Shown here one piece after another: positions 9,606 to 18,027 of a stretch of DNA of 64,000 bases. The first letter of the stretch is position 1, and each line of letters starts with the position of its first letter. The notes under the pieces were generated by a model, which saw only the letters and a program-made list of their open reading frames with translations, was not told where the DNA came from and did not search any database. The stretch is from Nannocystis pusilla (GTDB taxonomy: Bacteria > Myxococcota_A > Polyangia > Nannocystales > Nannocystaceae): NCBI RefSeq assembly GCF_020073745.1, contig NZ_JAIRAU010000031.1, forward strand, positions 124,001 to 188,000. The letters run 5' to 3'. The translations under genes and the position numbers were made by a program.

Positions 9606-10203
9606 CGGGATTGGCCTCCCCCGGGGTGCCGTACAGGCCGAGCCCCGTCGAGGTGGTGAAGTCGTCGACGCACCAGTCGGCGCCCTCGTCGTTGCCGGCG
9701 GCGTCGGGCTCGCCCGGCCAGAACATGGTGCCCTCGGCGGCCAGGTTGCGCAGGACCACGCGGTCGATCAGCCGCCCGCAGGCGGTCACCTCGAGCAGGC
9801 CGCCGCTCGGGAGGTCGCGCGGCTGGCTGGCGTCGGAGGCGCTGTGCCAGTCGACCAGGTAGCTGTAATCGAGGTAGGCGGCGCGCATCGGGTCGTCGCT
9901 GCCGAGCACCACGTAGTCGCCCGGCTCGACCTCCAGCGCCTCGTCGCGGACGAAGAAGCTGCCGGCCGGGACGCCGTCGTTGCGGGTGAACTGGAACCGC
10001 AGCCCGGCCAGCGCGATCGGCTCGTCGCTGGCGTTGTACAGCTCGATCCACTGGCGGTACGAGCCGGGCTGGTTCTGCCGCAGCTCGGTCAGCGCCAGGT
10101 CCCCCGCCTGTATTTGCGGACAGGCGACCCCCAGCTGCGGGCGTACGCAGCCGACCGACGCCGCGAGCAGCAGCGGCGGTCCCAGACGCGAAAAGCTGTC
10201 CAT
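9595..10203 (-). CDS. Lamin-tail-domain lipoprotein, single unit
   Basis: A 202-residue protein. The chosen start at 10203 gives a clean lipoprotein leader, with MDSFSRLG followed by a hydrophobic run to Cys19 (ASVGC). The frame is open further upstream to 10380, but that part lacks a signal sequence. One LTD unit covers about residues 33-200: LALTELRQNQPG, QWIELYN, a central VVLGSDD segment and a C-terminal YGTPGEANPACP ending like that of the five-unit LTD protein. It is the first gene of the minus-strand run and overlaps nuclease 2 by 10 nt. A binding or presenting partner of the nuclease is inferred from this pairing. Confidence 0.8.
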   Translation of the reverse strand: MDSFSRLGPPLLLAASVGCVRPQLGVACPQIQAGDLALTELRQNQPGSYRQWIELYNASDEPIALAGLRFQFTRNDGVPAGSFFVRDEALEVEPGDYVVLGSDDPMRAAYLDYSYLVDWHSASDASQPRDLPSGGLLEVTACGRLIDRVVLRNLAAEGTMFWPGEPDAAGNDEGADWCVDDFTTSTGLGLYGTPGEANPACP

Positions 10204-10700
10204 GCGGCGCAAGAACACGACGTCTGGGCAGTGATGGTACGCGACTGAGTCGGCGCCGGGGCACGCGCTCCAGGAGAAAAACAGAGACATCGCCGCGACA
10301 TTTGATCGACTCCACGGCGACACGACGGCGGGTGTCCTCTGCGTAACCAATCGGGGATGGCGTTGAAATTTCACATACAAAGTTGTGAGTGCGTGGCCCT
10401 GCGCCGGCTGCGTTTGAACGTTCGTTCAGTGCGAACGCGAAGCCCGCAGGGGGCCGGAGATCGGCCCCAGGAGCCGACTTTCACGATGTGCCGCGATTGT
10501 TGGGGGCTGTCCCGAGGACCAGGTGATCCCCGAAGACCTCAACGACACGCATTGCGTGTGATCGCCGTTACGCGCCAGCCCCTCGGCGACGTCGCGGCCG
10601 GGTGCGCCGCCGGGGCCGAGGGCCCACGTGTCCGCGAGACCCCAGGGCGACGCGAGTCGCCGCACCATGTCGTTCAGCGCTCCACTTCCCTGCTCGCGCC
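10204..10700 (-). promoter_or_regulatory. Upstream region of the LTD-nuclease operon
   Basis: No convincing gene is present. The stretch 10355-10395 is strikingly AT-rich for this genome and lies about 150-190 bases before the first lipoprotein start, a sensible place for the operon promoter on the minus strand. Just beyond, 10416-10427 reads GAACGTTCGTTC, which contains GAAC-N4-GTTC, and CGTTCG/CGAACG arms lie at 10419-10436. This could be an operator. The pattern is LexA-like, but one site by eye is weak evidence. Confidence 0.3.
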
Positions 10701-10704
10701 CTGA

Positions 10705-10985
10705 GTCCGTCGTGGCCGCGTGCGGTCGCCGGCGCCGCGACGGCCGCCAGCGCGTGGCGCAGCCCGTCTTGCAGGGTGGCGAACGCCGGCACGCCGGCGA
10801 GATCGACCGCGAGCGCGACGAGCGAGTCGGCGATGAGCGGCGAGCTCCCGACAAGGCCGACGCGGCGCGCAGGTCACCGGCGGCCTCGGCGTCGACCTCC
10901 GGCACGCCGGGACGTCGAGCAGCACGTGCTCGGCCCGCACCTCGACGACCGCGCGCAGCAGGGCCTCGAGGAGGATCGCCACGGG
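10705..10985 (-). pseudogene. Broken RsbR/STAS-domain gene remnant
   Basis: Three consecutive pieces of a STAS domain of the RsbR type can be read on the minus strand, each in a different frame. They are VAILLEALLRAVVEVRAEHV plus LLDVP (near 10983-10910), GVPEVDAEAAGDLRAA (about 10908-10860) and LIADSLVALAVDLAGVPAFA plus TLQDGLRHALAAV (about 10835-10715). The order and spacing match the C-terminal half of stressosome RsbR paralogues, where a GVPxxDxxxA motif is followed by an LVxLxVDL stretch and a TLxDGLxxAL end. At least one single-base loss and a further deletion separate the pieces, and there is no intact start. It should not make a functional antagonist protein. Confidence 0.55.
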
Positions 10986-11028
10986 CTCGGCGCCCCGGCC
11001 GCCGGAGAGCCCGGCGTGGAAGCCCGCA

Positions 11029-11415
11029 GAGACATGACCTTCGAGACATGTCGTACGAGCGCGCCGCGAAGGACCTGTCGTTGCCGGGCAGCTGGATCCG
11101 GCGCCGCGGCGCGTCGGCTCTGTCGGTCGCTACGCGCCGCACCGAGGCGCCCCCGCGCGGCGTGCCGCGGCGGCTGCATCGACGTGTCTTTCAGGACAGC
11201 CTAGTCGCGGCCCGGCGGCCGCCGACCTGTCCTTCTGGACACCTGTCGAACGAACTGTCCTTCGAGGCACCCATCTCCGCGACGCCCCGCGCGGCCGGCC
11301 TGTCGTTCTGGACACCCGCCCTCGCACGTCCCGGCGCCGCCGTGCACGGGTGCTCTGTCCTTCGGGACACTCGCAGGCGCACCGCCCACGCGCGCCCGAC
11401 CTGTCCTCTTGGACG
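11029..11415. repeat. Cluster of TGTCC-N4-GGACA hairpins
   Basis: Short inverted repeats of one type recur here. Clear ones are at 11185-11198 (TGTCTTTCAGGACA), 11228-11241 (TGTCC-TTCT-GGACA), 11301-11314 (TGTCG-TTCT-GGACA), 11356-11369 (TGTCC-TTCG-GGACA) and 11402-11415 (TGTCC-TCTT-GGACG). Partial copies lie near 11029-11053 and 11255-11270. Spacing is about 45-70 bases. The four-base loops include TTCG, a very stable RNA tetraloop. No gene was recognised between them; open frames here have no leader, ribosome site or family match. Confidence 0.6.
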
Positions 11416-11571
11416 CTCGTCGCCGCACCTCCGGGCGCGATCGCGATGGGGGCCTGGCGCCCCTCCCTCGCCGCCCCGTCGTTCACGCGGCGCGCAGCGG
11501 GCCTGCGCGTCGTCGGTGTATTGACAGGCGCGGCGTTCTCGCCTCCCCTCTTGCCCGGGGAGGGTGAGCCG

Positions 11572-12936
11572 ATGCAGCAGCGGTCCTTTTTACGCGGTGC
11601 ACACGAGCGAGGGGGTGGATCGGTCGGGGTGGTCGCGGCCGTCGTCGTTCTGGCGTTCTTCGCCGCCCCGGGCGCCGCGGCGGCCGGCGAGTGCGACGCG
11701 CCCGAGCCCGGATGGATCGCCTGCGAGGACTTCGAGTCGGGCGACCTCGGCTGGCAGTCGTGGTTCGAGGGGTCGCCGTTCGTCCAGTGCGTGGGCTGCA
11801 CGGACGGCGGGAACGACCCCGCCCGGATCCGCCTGACGAACGAGCGCGGGGCGGCGTTCGCCGGCGAGTGGGCGCTGCACATGCCGGGTGAAGCCTCGGC
11901 CCAGTACCAGGGCGGCGCGCTCGCGGTCCGCACCTGCGCGGGCGAGAAGCAGGCGGGCTGCGCGCTGACCAACCACGAGCAGCTGTACTTCCGGACGTGG
12001 GTGAAGCTCGCCGAGGATCACCAGTACGTCCACCACTTCCTCGCCCTCGCCGGCTCGCGCCCCGACGCGTTCTGGGAGACCGACGGCAACGCCGGCTGCC
12101 GCCCCAACGGCGAGCGCTGGGCGGGCACGACGGTCGACTTCAACGCGTCGCACGAGCTCTTCTTTTATACGTACCACCCGGACATGGGCTGCGACGCCGG
12201 CGGCTACTGCAGCGGCGACTACGCCGCGAACATCTGCTCCGGCTGCGCCGACAAGGACATGCCGTGCGACGACGGCCTCGAGTGCTGCTGGGGCAATCAC
12301 TTCTCGCCCGAGCCCCCGGTGGTCCTCCCGAAGAATCAGTGGGTCTGCCTCGAGATGTACATGAAGCTGAACACGCCCGGGCAGGCCGACGGCGAGATGG
12401 CGTTCTGGATCGACGACCAGCCGGGCCACGCGGCCGCGGGCCTGCACTGGCGCGACATCCCGGAGCTCGGGCTGAACAAGGCCTTCTTGCAGCACTACAT
12501 CGAGCCGGGCGACACCGACGTGAGCAACCGGGCGTGGTTCGACAACGTCGTGGTGAGCACCGAGCGGATCGGCTGCGCGCCCGTCGGTCCCGACCCCGAT
12601 CCGACCGGCTCCGGCAGCGACGGCACGAGCACCTCCGGCCCGGACGACCCGACCACCTCGGGCCCCGCGAGCACGAGCACGTCCGGCGGAGACAGCACGG
12701 GCTCCTCCGGAGGAGGAGGCCCGGTCACCACCGGCGCGGGCTCCTCCGCAGGCGACACCAGCTCGGACGGGAGCGCGACCGGAGCCGGCGCGTCCGACAG
12801 CGGGGGCCCCGGAGCGTCCGCCCCGGACGAGGGCTGCGGGTGCCGGACCGCCGACGACCGGCCGGACGGGCACGCGGCGACGGGCCTCGCCCTCGCCCTC
12901 GCCGGCGTGCTCATCCGTCGTCGCCGCCGGCGATGA
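11572..12936 (+). CDS. Secreted jelly-roll protein with MYXO-CTERM-like anchor
   Basis: A 454-residue protein whose ATG lies 9 bases after a good ribosome site (GGGGAGGGTG). Residues about 15-38 form the signal peptide. Residues 40-330 look like a concanavalin/polysaccharide-lyase-type beta-sandwich (IACEDFESGDLGWQSWFEG, YFRTWVKL, MAFWIDDQPG, WFDNVVVS) with many paired Cys, so it may bind or cleave a polysaccharide. A Ser/Thr/Gly-rich spacer covers about 335-415. The C-terminus has GCGCR, a hydrophobic helix and a poly-Arg end, the tripartite sorting tag that myxobacteria use for surface display. The frame is open upstream to 11350, but that part overlaps the hairpin cluster and lacks a leader. 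Confidence 0.78.
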   Translation: MQQRSFLRGAHERGGGSVGVVAAVVVLAFFAAPGAAAAGECDAPEPGWIACEDFESGDLGWQSWFEGSPFVQCVGCTDGGNDPARIRLTNERGAAFAGEWALHMPGEASAQYQGGALAVRTCAGEKQAGCALTNHEQLYFRTWVKLAEDHQYVHHFLALAGSRPDAFWETDGNAGCRPNGERWAGTTVDFNASHELFFYTYHPDMGCDAGGYCSGDYAANICSGCADKDMPCDDGLECCWGNHFSPEPPVVLPKNQWVCLEMYMKLNTPGQADGEMAFWIDDQPGHAAAGLHWRDIPELGLNKAFLQHYIEPGDTDVSNRAWFDNVVVSTERIGCAPVGPDPDPTGSGSDGTSTSGPDDPTTSGPASTSTSGGDSTGSSGGGGPVTTGAGSSAGDTSSDGSATGAGASDSGGPGASAPDEGCGCRTADDRPDGHAATGLALALAGVLIRRRRRR

Positions 12937-13008
12937 GCCGCCGCGGGGCCCCGTCCGAGGGCACCGACGCCCCCGGCCGGCGTGGGGAGATCGCGCGACG
13001 AAGCGAGT

Positions 13009-13025
13009 CGATCGCGCCGCGATCG
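13009..13025. terminator. Possible terminator between convergent genes
   Basis: CGATCGCG and CGCGATCG are separated by a single base. The hairpin sits in the 115-base gap between the convergent MYXO-CTERM and thymidine kinase genes. There is no T-tract, so this is a positional guess. Confidence 0.25.
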
Positions 13026-13051
13026 ACAGGCCGAACTTCGGGGCGGCTGGA

Positions 13052-13645
13052 TCAGGCGTCGCTGGCCGGCGCCAGCGGCGGGAACAGGGAGGTGCGGGCC
13101 TGGTAACAGGCGAAGCAGGCCGGCGCGTAGCTCTCGGACCCGCCGAGCTGGATCTGCTCGCCCTCGGTGACCGCCTCGCCGCCGCCGTGGCGGAGGTTGA
13201 AGATCGCCTTGCGGTTGCAGAACTGGCAGGTGACCTTGACCTCCTCGATGCTGTCGGCCAGCTCGAGCAGGCGGCGCGAGCCCTCGAACAGCGCGGTGCG
13301 GAAGTCGGTGCGCAGGCCGTAGCAGATCACCGGGGGGCCGCCCTGCGTCAGCACGCGCAGCTGCTCGATGACCCGCGCCGACAGGAACTGGGCCTCGTCG
13401 ACGAGGACGCAGTCGACGCCGGCGAACAGCGCGGGGTCGAGGACGCTGTCCGGCTCGATCAGGAGGTCGGCCTCGGCGTGCAGGCCGGCGCGGGAGGCGA
13501 TCGCGCCGGCGCCGAAGCGGTCGTCGATCCGCGGCTTCAGCAGCAGCACGCGCTTGCCCTGGCTGCGGTAGTTGTGGGCCACCGCCAGCAAGTTCAGGGT
13601 CTTGGCGCTGTCCATGGTGCCGTGACGGAAGTAGAGCTTGGCCAT
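13052..13645 (-). CDS. tdk: Thymidine kinase
   Basis: A 197-residue type II thymidine kinase (ATP + thymidine to dTMP), close in length to the E. coli enzyme. Seen: the P-loop region RHGTMDSAKT at residues 7-16, DDRFGAG at 41-47, VLVDEAQFL at 80-88 with the catalytic E84, CYGLRTDFR at 108-116, and two zinc Cys pairs at 140/143 and 177/180 (the E. coli lid keeps a similar arrangement). The P-loop has SAKT where most relatives have SGKT or AGKS, a mild oddity. It is divergent from a nucleoside transporter 127 bases away, so uptake and phosphorylation of nucleosides are probably linked. Confidence 0.93.
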   Translation of the reverse strand: MAKLYFRHGTMDSAKTLNLLAVAHNYRSQGKRVLLLKPRIDDRFGAGAIASRAGLHAEADLLIEPDSVLDPALFAGVDCVLVDEAQFLSARVIEQLRVLTQGGPPVICYGLRTDFRTALFEGSRRLLELADSIEEVKVTCQFCNRKAIFNLRHGGGEAVTEGEQIQLGGSESYAPACFACYQARTSLFPPLAPASDA

Positions 13646-13772
13646 GCGGGCGCCGGGATGGTGCCTCGCGGGGCGCCGCCCTGTAAAGCCGCGCCGGCCG
13701 GCGATCGCGGCGCCGTGAAATGTGGATACCTCCCTCCACGCGCCTCGTGCGGGCTGCTAAAGTCGGCGGCGG

Positions 13773-14996
13773 ATGCCCCTTCAGCTCGTCAGCGTCGTCG
13801 GCTTCGTCGTCCTGCTCGGCGTCGGCTACGCCCTCAGCCGCGACCGCAAGGCGGTGTCCCTGCGGGTGCTGCTGTGGGGCGTGGCGCTGCAATGGGTCAT
13901 CGGCCTGCTGCTGCTCAAGCTGCCCCAGGGCGGCGCCGGCCTGGCCCACGCGGCCCAGGCGGTGCAGGCGGTGCTCGACCACGCGTTCGTCGGCTCGGGC
14001 TTCCTGTTCGGCGAGCTCGGGCTGCCCAAGGGCGGCGCCAGCGGCATCGGCATGATCTTCGCGTTCCAGGTGCTGCCGACGATCGTGTTCGTCGCGGCGC
14101 TGTTCGCGGTGCTCTACTACCTCGGGGTGATGCAATTGATCGTCCGCGTGCTGGCGCGGGCGATGGTCCACGTGTTCGGCGCCAGCGGGGCCGAGTCGCT
14201 GTGCATCGCCGCCAGCATCTTCATGGGCCAGACCGAGGCGCCGCTGACGATCCGGCCGTTCCTCAGCAAGCTGACCGAGTCCGAGCTGTTCACCGTGATC
14301 GTCGCCGGCATGGCCTCGGTGTCGGGCGCGATCCTCGGCGCCTACGTGCTGTTCGGCGGGGTGAAGATCGAGCACCTCCTCACGGCGATGGCGATGACGG
14401 CGCCGATCTCCCTGGTGTTCGCCAAGCTGATCGTGCCCGAGACCGGCACCCCCGAGACCGCAGGCATGGTCCGCGACGCGCCGGTCGAGAGCAGCCGCAA
14501 CATCCTCGAGGCGGCCGCCAACGGCACCAGCGACGGCCTGCGCCTGGCCGCCAACGTCGGCGCGATGTTGATCTCGTTCGTCGCCCTGGTGTCGCTGCTC
14601 AACGCGATCGTCGGCCTCGTGCCGGCGTTCGGGGCCCCGCTGTCGATCGAGCGCGTGCTCGGCTGGGGCTTCGCGCCGATCGCCGCGCTGATGGGCATCC
14701 CGTGGGCCGAGGCCACCACCGTCGGCGGGGTCCTCGGCACGCGCATGGCCGTCAACGAGATCGTGGCGTTCCAGCAGCTCCACGCCGCGTCCGGGCTCGA
14801 CCCGCGCACGGTGGCGATCGCGACCTTCGCCGTGTGCGGGTTCGCCAACCTGTCGAGCATCGGCATCCAGATCGGCGGGCTCGGAGCCCTGGTGCCCGAG
14901 CGCAAGCCCGACATCGCCCGCCTCGGCGCGCTGGCGCTGGTCGCCGCCACGCTCGCCAACTTCTCCACCGCCTGCGTCGCAGGCGCGCTGCTCTGA
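13773..14996 (+). CDS. Concentrative nucleoside transporter (NupC/CNT family)
   Basis: A 407-residue multi-pass membrane protein that should import nucleosides with a cation. The CNT layout is present: N-terminal helices (LVSVVGFVVLLGVGYALSRD), the gate and nucleoside recognition domains with GQTEAPLTIRPFLSKLTESE (about residues 152-171), the GMASVSG hairpin segment, and the C-terminal ANLSSIGIQIGGLGALVPER box. The ATG at 13773 follows GGCGGCGG, a weak ribosome site. It is divergent from tdk, forming a salvage pair. The substrate preference (pyrimidine or purine) cannot be read with confidence. Confidence 0.9.
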   Translation: MPLQLVSVVGFVVLLGVGYALSRDRKAVSLRVLLWGVALQWVIGLLLLKLPQGGAGLAHAAQAVQAVLDHAFVGSGFLFGELGLPKGGASGIGMIFAFQVLPTIVFVAALFAVLYYLGVMQLIVRVLARAMVHVFGASGAESLCIAASIFMGQTEAPLTIRPFLSKLTESELFTVIVAGMASVSGAILGAYVLFGGVKIEHLLTAMAMTAPISLVFAKLIVPETGTPETAGMVRDAPVESSRNILEAAANGTSDGLRLAANVGAMLISFVALVSLLNAIVGLVPAFGAPLSIERVLGWGFAPIAALMGIPWAEATTVGGVLGTRMAVNEIVAFQQLHAASGLDPRTVAIATFAVCGFANLSSIGIQIGGLGALVPERKPDIARLGALALVAATLANFSTACVAGALL

Positions 14997-15051
14997 CCCG
15001 CTCGCCGCGAGCTCCTCGTCGGGCTGGTCCACAGGCCAGGAACCAAAAGAC

Positions 15052-16023
15052 ATGTCCACCGAACTGGTACCGATCCTCGACATCCGCCGCTTCGACCGCT
15101 CGGACGACCCGCGCGAGCGGGCCGGGTTCGTCCGCGAGCTCAACCACGCCTACCGCGAGATCGGCTTCGTCGCGGTGTCCCACCACGGCATCCCCGACGC
15201 GCTCATCGCCGACGCCTACCGCGCGATCAAGGCGTTCTTCGACCTGCCGGCCGCGGCCAAGATGGCCTACAACGTCGGCAAGGGCGGCGCCCGCGGCTAC
15301 ACGCCGTTCGGCGTCGAACACGCCAAGGACAGCCCGGCCGTCGACCTCAAGGAGTTCTGGCACGTCGGCCGCGAACACGTGCCCGGCGCGGCCTGGACGG
15401 CCCACTACCCGCCCAACATCTGGCCGACCGAGATCCCCGGGTTCCGCGAGGCGACGTGGGAGCTGTACCGCCAGCTCGAAAACTTGGGCGACCGGGTCCT
15501 CCGCGCCGTGGCCCTCGGCCTCGACCTCGACGAGCGCTACTTCGCCGACAAGACCGACCACGGCAACTCGATCCTCCGCCCGATCCACTACCCCCCGCTC
15601 GAGCCCGGCCGCGGCGACCCCGGCAGCGTCCGCTCCGGCCAGCACGAAGACATCAACCTCATCACCCTGCTCATCGGCTCCGGCGAACCAGGCCTCGAGG
15701 TGCTGAGCCGCGCCGGCCAGTGGGTGCCGGTGACGACCATCCCCGAGGCGATCGTCGTCAACGTCGGCGACATGCTGCAGCGCCTCACCAACGACGTGCT
15801 GCGCTCGACGACCCACCGCGTGGTCAACCCGCCGTCGCCCTACGCCGAGATCCCGCGCTACTCGATCCCGTTCTTCCTCCACCCGAACTCGGAGTTCCTG
15901 ATCGAGTCGCTGCCCAGCTGCGTCACGCCGGACAACCCGAATCATTATCCGGAGCCGATCACGGCCGACGCGTACCTGACGCAGCGGCTGATCGAGATCG
16001 GGCTGCTCAAGCCGCAGATGTGA
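15052..16023 (+). CDS. 2-oxoglutarate/Fe(II) oxygenase of the isopenicillin-N-synthase family
   Basis: A 323-residue cytoplasmic protein. The N-terminal DIOX_N part is clear (IRRFDRSDDPRERAGFVREL, then IGFVAVSHHGIPD). The iron ligands appear as QHED near residue 197 and THRVV near 254, and the 2-oxoglutarate Arg in RYSIPFF near 268. An active dioxygenase is therefore expected. Relatives act on amino acids, peptides, hormones or secondary metabolites, so no substrate is assigned. An AGGA ribosome site lies 10 bases before the ATG. It appears to be a single gene, ending before a strong stem-loop. Confidence 0.87.
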   Translation: MSTELVPILDIRRFDRSDDPRERAGFVRELNHAYREIGFVAVSHHGIPDALIADAYRAIKAFFDLPAAAKMAYNVGKGGARGYTPFGVEHAKDSPAVDLKEFWHVGREHVPGAAWTAHYPPNIWPTEIPGFREATWELYRQLENLGDRVLRAVALGLDLDERYFADKTDHGNSILRPIHYPPLEPGRGDPGSVRSGQHEDINLITLLIGSGEPGLEVLSRAGQWVPVTTIPEAIVVNVGDMLQRLTNDVLRSTTHRVVNPPSPYAEIPRYSIPFFLHPNSEFLIESLPSCVTPDNPNHYPEPITADAYLTQRLIEIGLLKPQM

Positions 16024-16028
16024 CGCGC

Positions 16029-16074
16029 GTCGGGGTCCGGGTCGCCGAAGTCATTCGGCGACACCGCCCCCGAC
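16029..16074. terminator. Bidirectional stem-loop between convergent genes
   Basis: Inner arms GTCGCCGAA (16041-16049) and TTCGGCGAC (16054-16062) are perfect with a four-base loop. Outer arms GTCGGGG (16029-16035) and CCCCGAC (16068-16074) extend the structure. It fills the 58-base gap between the oxygenase and the convergent propeller lipoprotein, as expected for a shared terminator, although no T-run follows. Confidence 0.5.
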
Positions 16075-16081
16075 GTCCGGT

Positions 16082-17833
16082 TCAGGGGCACAGGCGCGCG
16101 ACGTAGCCGTCGTCCTCGGTGACGGTGAGCGTCTCGCCGCCGAGCTCGAAGGTGTCCCTGAAGCTGCCGGCGAGCCACGCGCTGCCGTCGGCGCCGAGGG
16201 CGATCACGTCGCCGAACTGCTCCCCGAGCGCCCCGAAGCCGTGGGCCTCGATCGGCGCGCCGGCCTCGTCGAAGCGCGCGGCGAAGGCGTCGAACTTCGT
16301 GTCCCCGGGGCTGAGCGCGAGGAGGTCGTCGCCGAACGCGATCGTGCCCTGGAAGCTCCCGGACACCGCCGTGCGGCCGGCGGCGTCGGCCGCCACGTCG
16401 GTGATCATCTGCCAGGTGTTCGGGCCGCTGCCGTGGGCGCTGATCGACACCTGCGCGCCGTCCGGGCTCAGCGTGGCGACCCACGCGTCGAGCTGGCCCT
16501 CGGTGACCACGCCCGGCCCGCCGAACCCGATCTCGCCGGTGAACCAGCCGCCGAGGTGGCTCCTCCCGGCGCCGTCGATCGCCACGCCGGTGACGCTGGG
16601 ACTGCCGAAGTCGTTCGACCCGTTGCTCACGACGGACCACGCGAGGTCGCCGTCGGGGTCGAGCTTGAGGACGAACACGTCGCCCCCGATCTGGCTGTCC
16701 ACCGGGCCGGCGCCGAAGTCACAGGTCCCGCTGAAATCGCCGGCGACGACGACGGTGTCGTCCGGGCCGACGGCGACGCCCCGCGCGTCGATCAGCTGGG
16801 CGTCGTAGGCCCGGTGCCACAGGAGCGCGCCGTCGGGGTCGAACTTGACGACGTGAGCGGCGACCCCCTGTCCCAGCGGCCCGTCGCCGAAGTCGAGCGG
16901 ACCCGTCGAGCGTGCCGTGAGCACGACGTCCCCGGCGCCGTCGACGGCGACCCGCAGGCCGGAGTCGTCCGCGGCGCCGCCGAAGCGCTGGCTCCACAGC
17001 GGCGCCCCGCTGGGGTCGAGGCGCGCGACGAAACCGTCGTCGAGCCCGGCGCTGTGCAGCTGCGCGTCACCGAGGACCAGCGTGCCGCGGAACTTGCCGG
17101 CGACGACGATGTCGCCGCCGGCGTCGACGGCGACGCCGTAGAGCCGCTGCTCGTCGACGCCGCCGAACTGGCGGGTCCACAGGTGTTCGCCCTGCGGGCC
17201 GTACTTGACGAGGAAGCCATCGGCGGCCGTCGGGTCCCCGGCCTCGAGCGGGCCGCCGCCGAAGTCGGCCGTCTGCCAGAAGTTACCGGCGGCGAACAGG
17301 TTGTCGCCGGCGTCGACGACGAGCTCGTTGAAGAGGCGGGCCTTGGCGTGGTTGGGGATGTGCCGGACCCACGCCACGCCGTCGCCGCACACGGGGTCAC
17401 CTCCGGTCGTGGTGGTGTCGTCGTCCGGGCCCGTCGTCGTCGTGTCGTCCGGCCCGGTCGTGCCCGTCGTCGTGCTCGTCGTGTCGTCGCCACCGCTCGT
17501 GCTCGTGCTGGTGTCGTCGGGGGCGGTGGTGGTGTCGTCCACCGGCTCGGTCGTGCTCGTCGACGTCGTGTCGTCCACCGGCTCGGTCGTGCTCGTCGAC
17601 GTCGTGCTCGTCGTCGTCGTGTCGTCGCCCCCGCTCGTGCTCGTCGAGGGCCCGGACGTGTCTGTGGGATCGCCGGTCGACTCGAGAGTGCTCACGGTGG
17701 TCGTCGTCGCGTCGGTCGTCGTCGCGTCGGTCTCGGTCGCGCTGTCGGTCCCGTCGTTGCCCGGGGGGGTGCAACCGGCGATGTCGAGGGTGAGGAGGAG
17801 AACGGGGAGGATGAAGGGGCGTGGGTGCGTCAT
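16082..17833 (-). CDS. SBBP-type beta-propeller lipoprotein with Thr-rich linker
   Basis: A 583-residue protein. The leader ends in IAGC, predicting a lipoprotein. Residues about 30-150 are a low-complexity Thr/Ser/Asp linker with two exact 12-residue repeats. From about 160 onward come repeated blade units (VAVDAGGDIVVAGKFRGTLV, VAVDGAGDVVLTARSTG, VAIDGAGRSHLGGWFTG, VAADAAGRTAVSGSFQG) typical of SBBP/NHL-like propellers. Such proteins are common in Nannocystis-like genomes and are presumed surface binders. No catalytic residue is recognised. Transcription probably starts in the AT-rich gap upstream. It ends 20 bases from the strong stem-loop. Confidence 0.8.
   Translation of the reverse strand: MTHPRPFILPVLLLTLDIAGCTPPGNDGTDSATETDATTTDATTTTVSTLESTGDPTDTSGPSTSTSGGDDTTTTSTTSTSTTEPVDDTTSTSTTEPVDDTTTAPDDTSTSTSGGDDTTSTTTGTTGPDDTTTTGPDDDTTTTGGDPVCGDGVAWVRHIPNHAKARLFNELVVDAGDNLFAAGNFWQTADFGGGPLEAGDPTAADGFLVKYGPQGEHLWTRQFGGVDEQRLYGVAVDAGGDIVVAGKFRGTLVLGDAQLHSAGLDDGFVARLDPSGAPLWSQRFGGAADDSGLRVAVDGAGDVVLTARSTGPLDFGDGPLGQGVAAHVVKFDPDGALLWHRAYDAQLIDARGVAVGPDDTVVVAGDFSGTCDFGAGPVDSQIGGDVFVLKLDPDGDLAWSVVSNGSNDFGSPSVTGVAIDGAGRSHLGGWFTGEIGFGGPGVVTEGQLDAWVATLSPDGAQVSISAHGSGPNTWQMITDVAADAAGRTAVSGSFQGTIAFGDDLLALSPGDTKFDAFAARFDEAGAPIEAHGFGALGEQFGDVIALGADGSAWLAGSFRDTFELGGETLTVTEDDGYVARLCP
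17532..17603 (-). repeat. Two exact 36-bp tandem repeats in the Thr-rich linker
   Basis: The 36 bases at 17532-17567 recur without change at 17568-17603 inside the propeller lipoprotein, coding TSTSTTEPVDDT twice. This points to recent slippage or duplication, so the linker length may vary between strains. Confidence 0.8.
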
Positions 17834-18027
17834 GGAGAATCCCTGGAGCGCCGGTCTCGTGTCGGATTGCTACCATAGCAACCAAAACTGGACTTCGCCG
17901 CAGGAGATTTGAAAGATTTTTCGTCCTGACGGCCGTGGTGCGAGCGCGCAAGCGCCCATGAGGGCAGCGGTCCTCGACGATGTTCGTGAGGACGACCGAC
18001 GAAGGATCGAAGACCCGGTCGCGGGGT
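17834..18027 (-). promoter_or_regulatory. AT-rich upstream region with inverted repeat
   Basis: The stretch 17866-17930 is much richer in A and T than the rest of the window and lies just before the minus-strand propeller lipoprotein. It holds a perfect inverted repeat TTGCTA-CCA-TAGCAA at 17867-17881, a plausible operator or promoter element 35-50 bases from the start codon. No exact -10/-35 pair is claimed. Confidence 0.4.

Noticed and set aside
10416..10427. LexA-like box GAACGTTCGTTC upstream of the LTD-nuclease operon
   Set aside because: A single short match with no second site and about 210 bases from the start codon. Kept only as a low-confidence note in the upstream region.
11185..11415. 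Evenly spaced repeats that might be a CRISPR array
   Set aside because: The repeat core is only about 14 bases, is imperfect, and the same unit is scattered all over the window. No cas genes are near.
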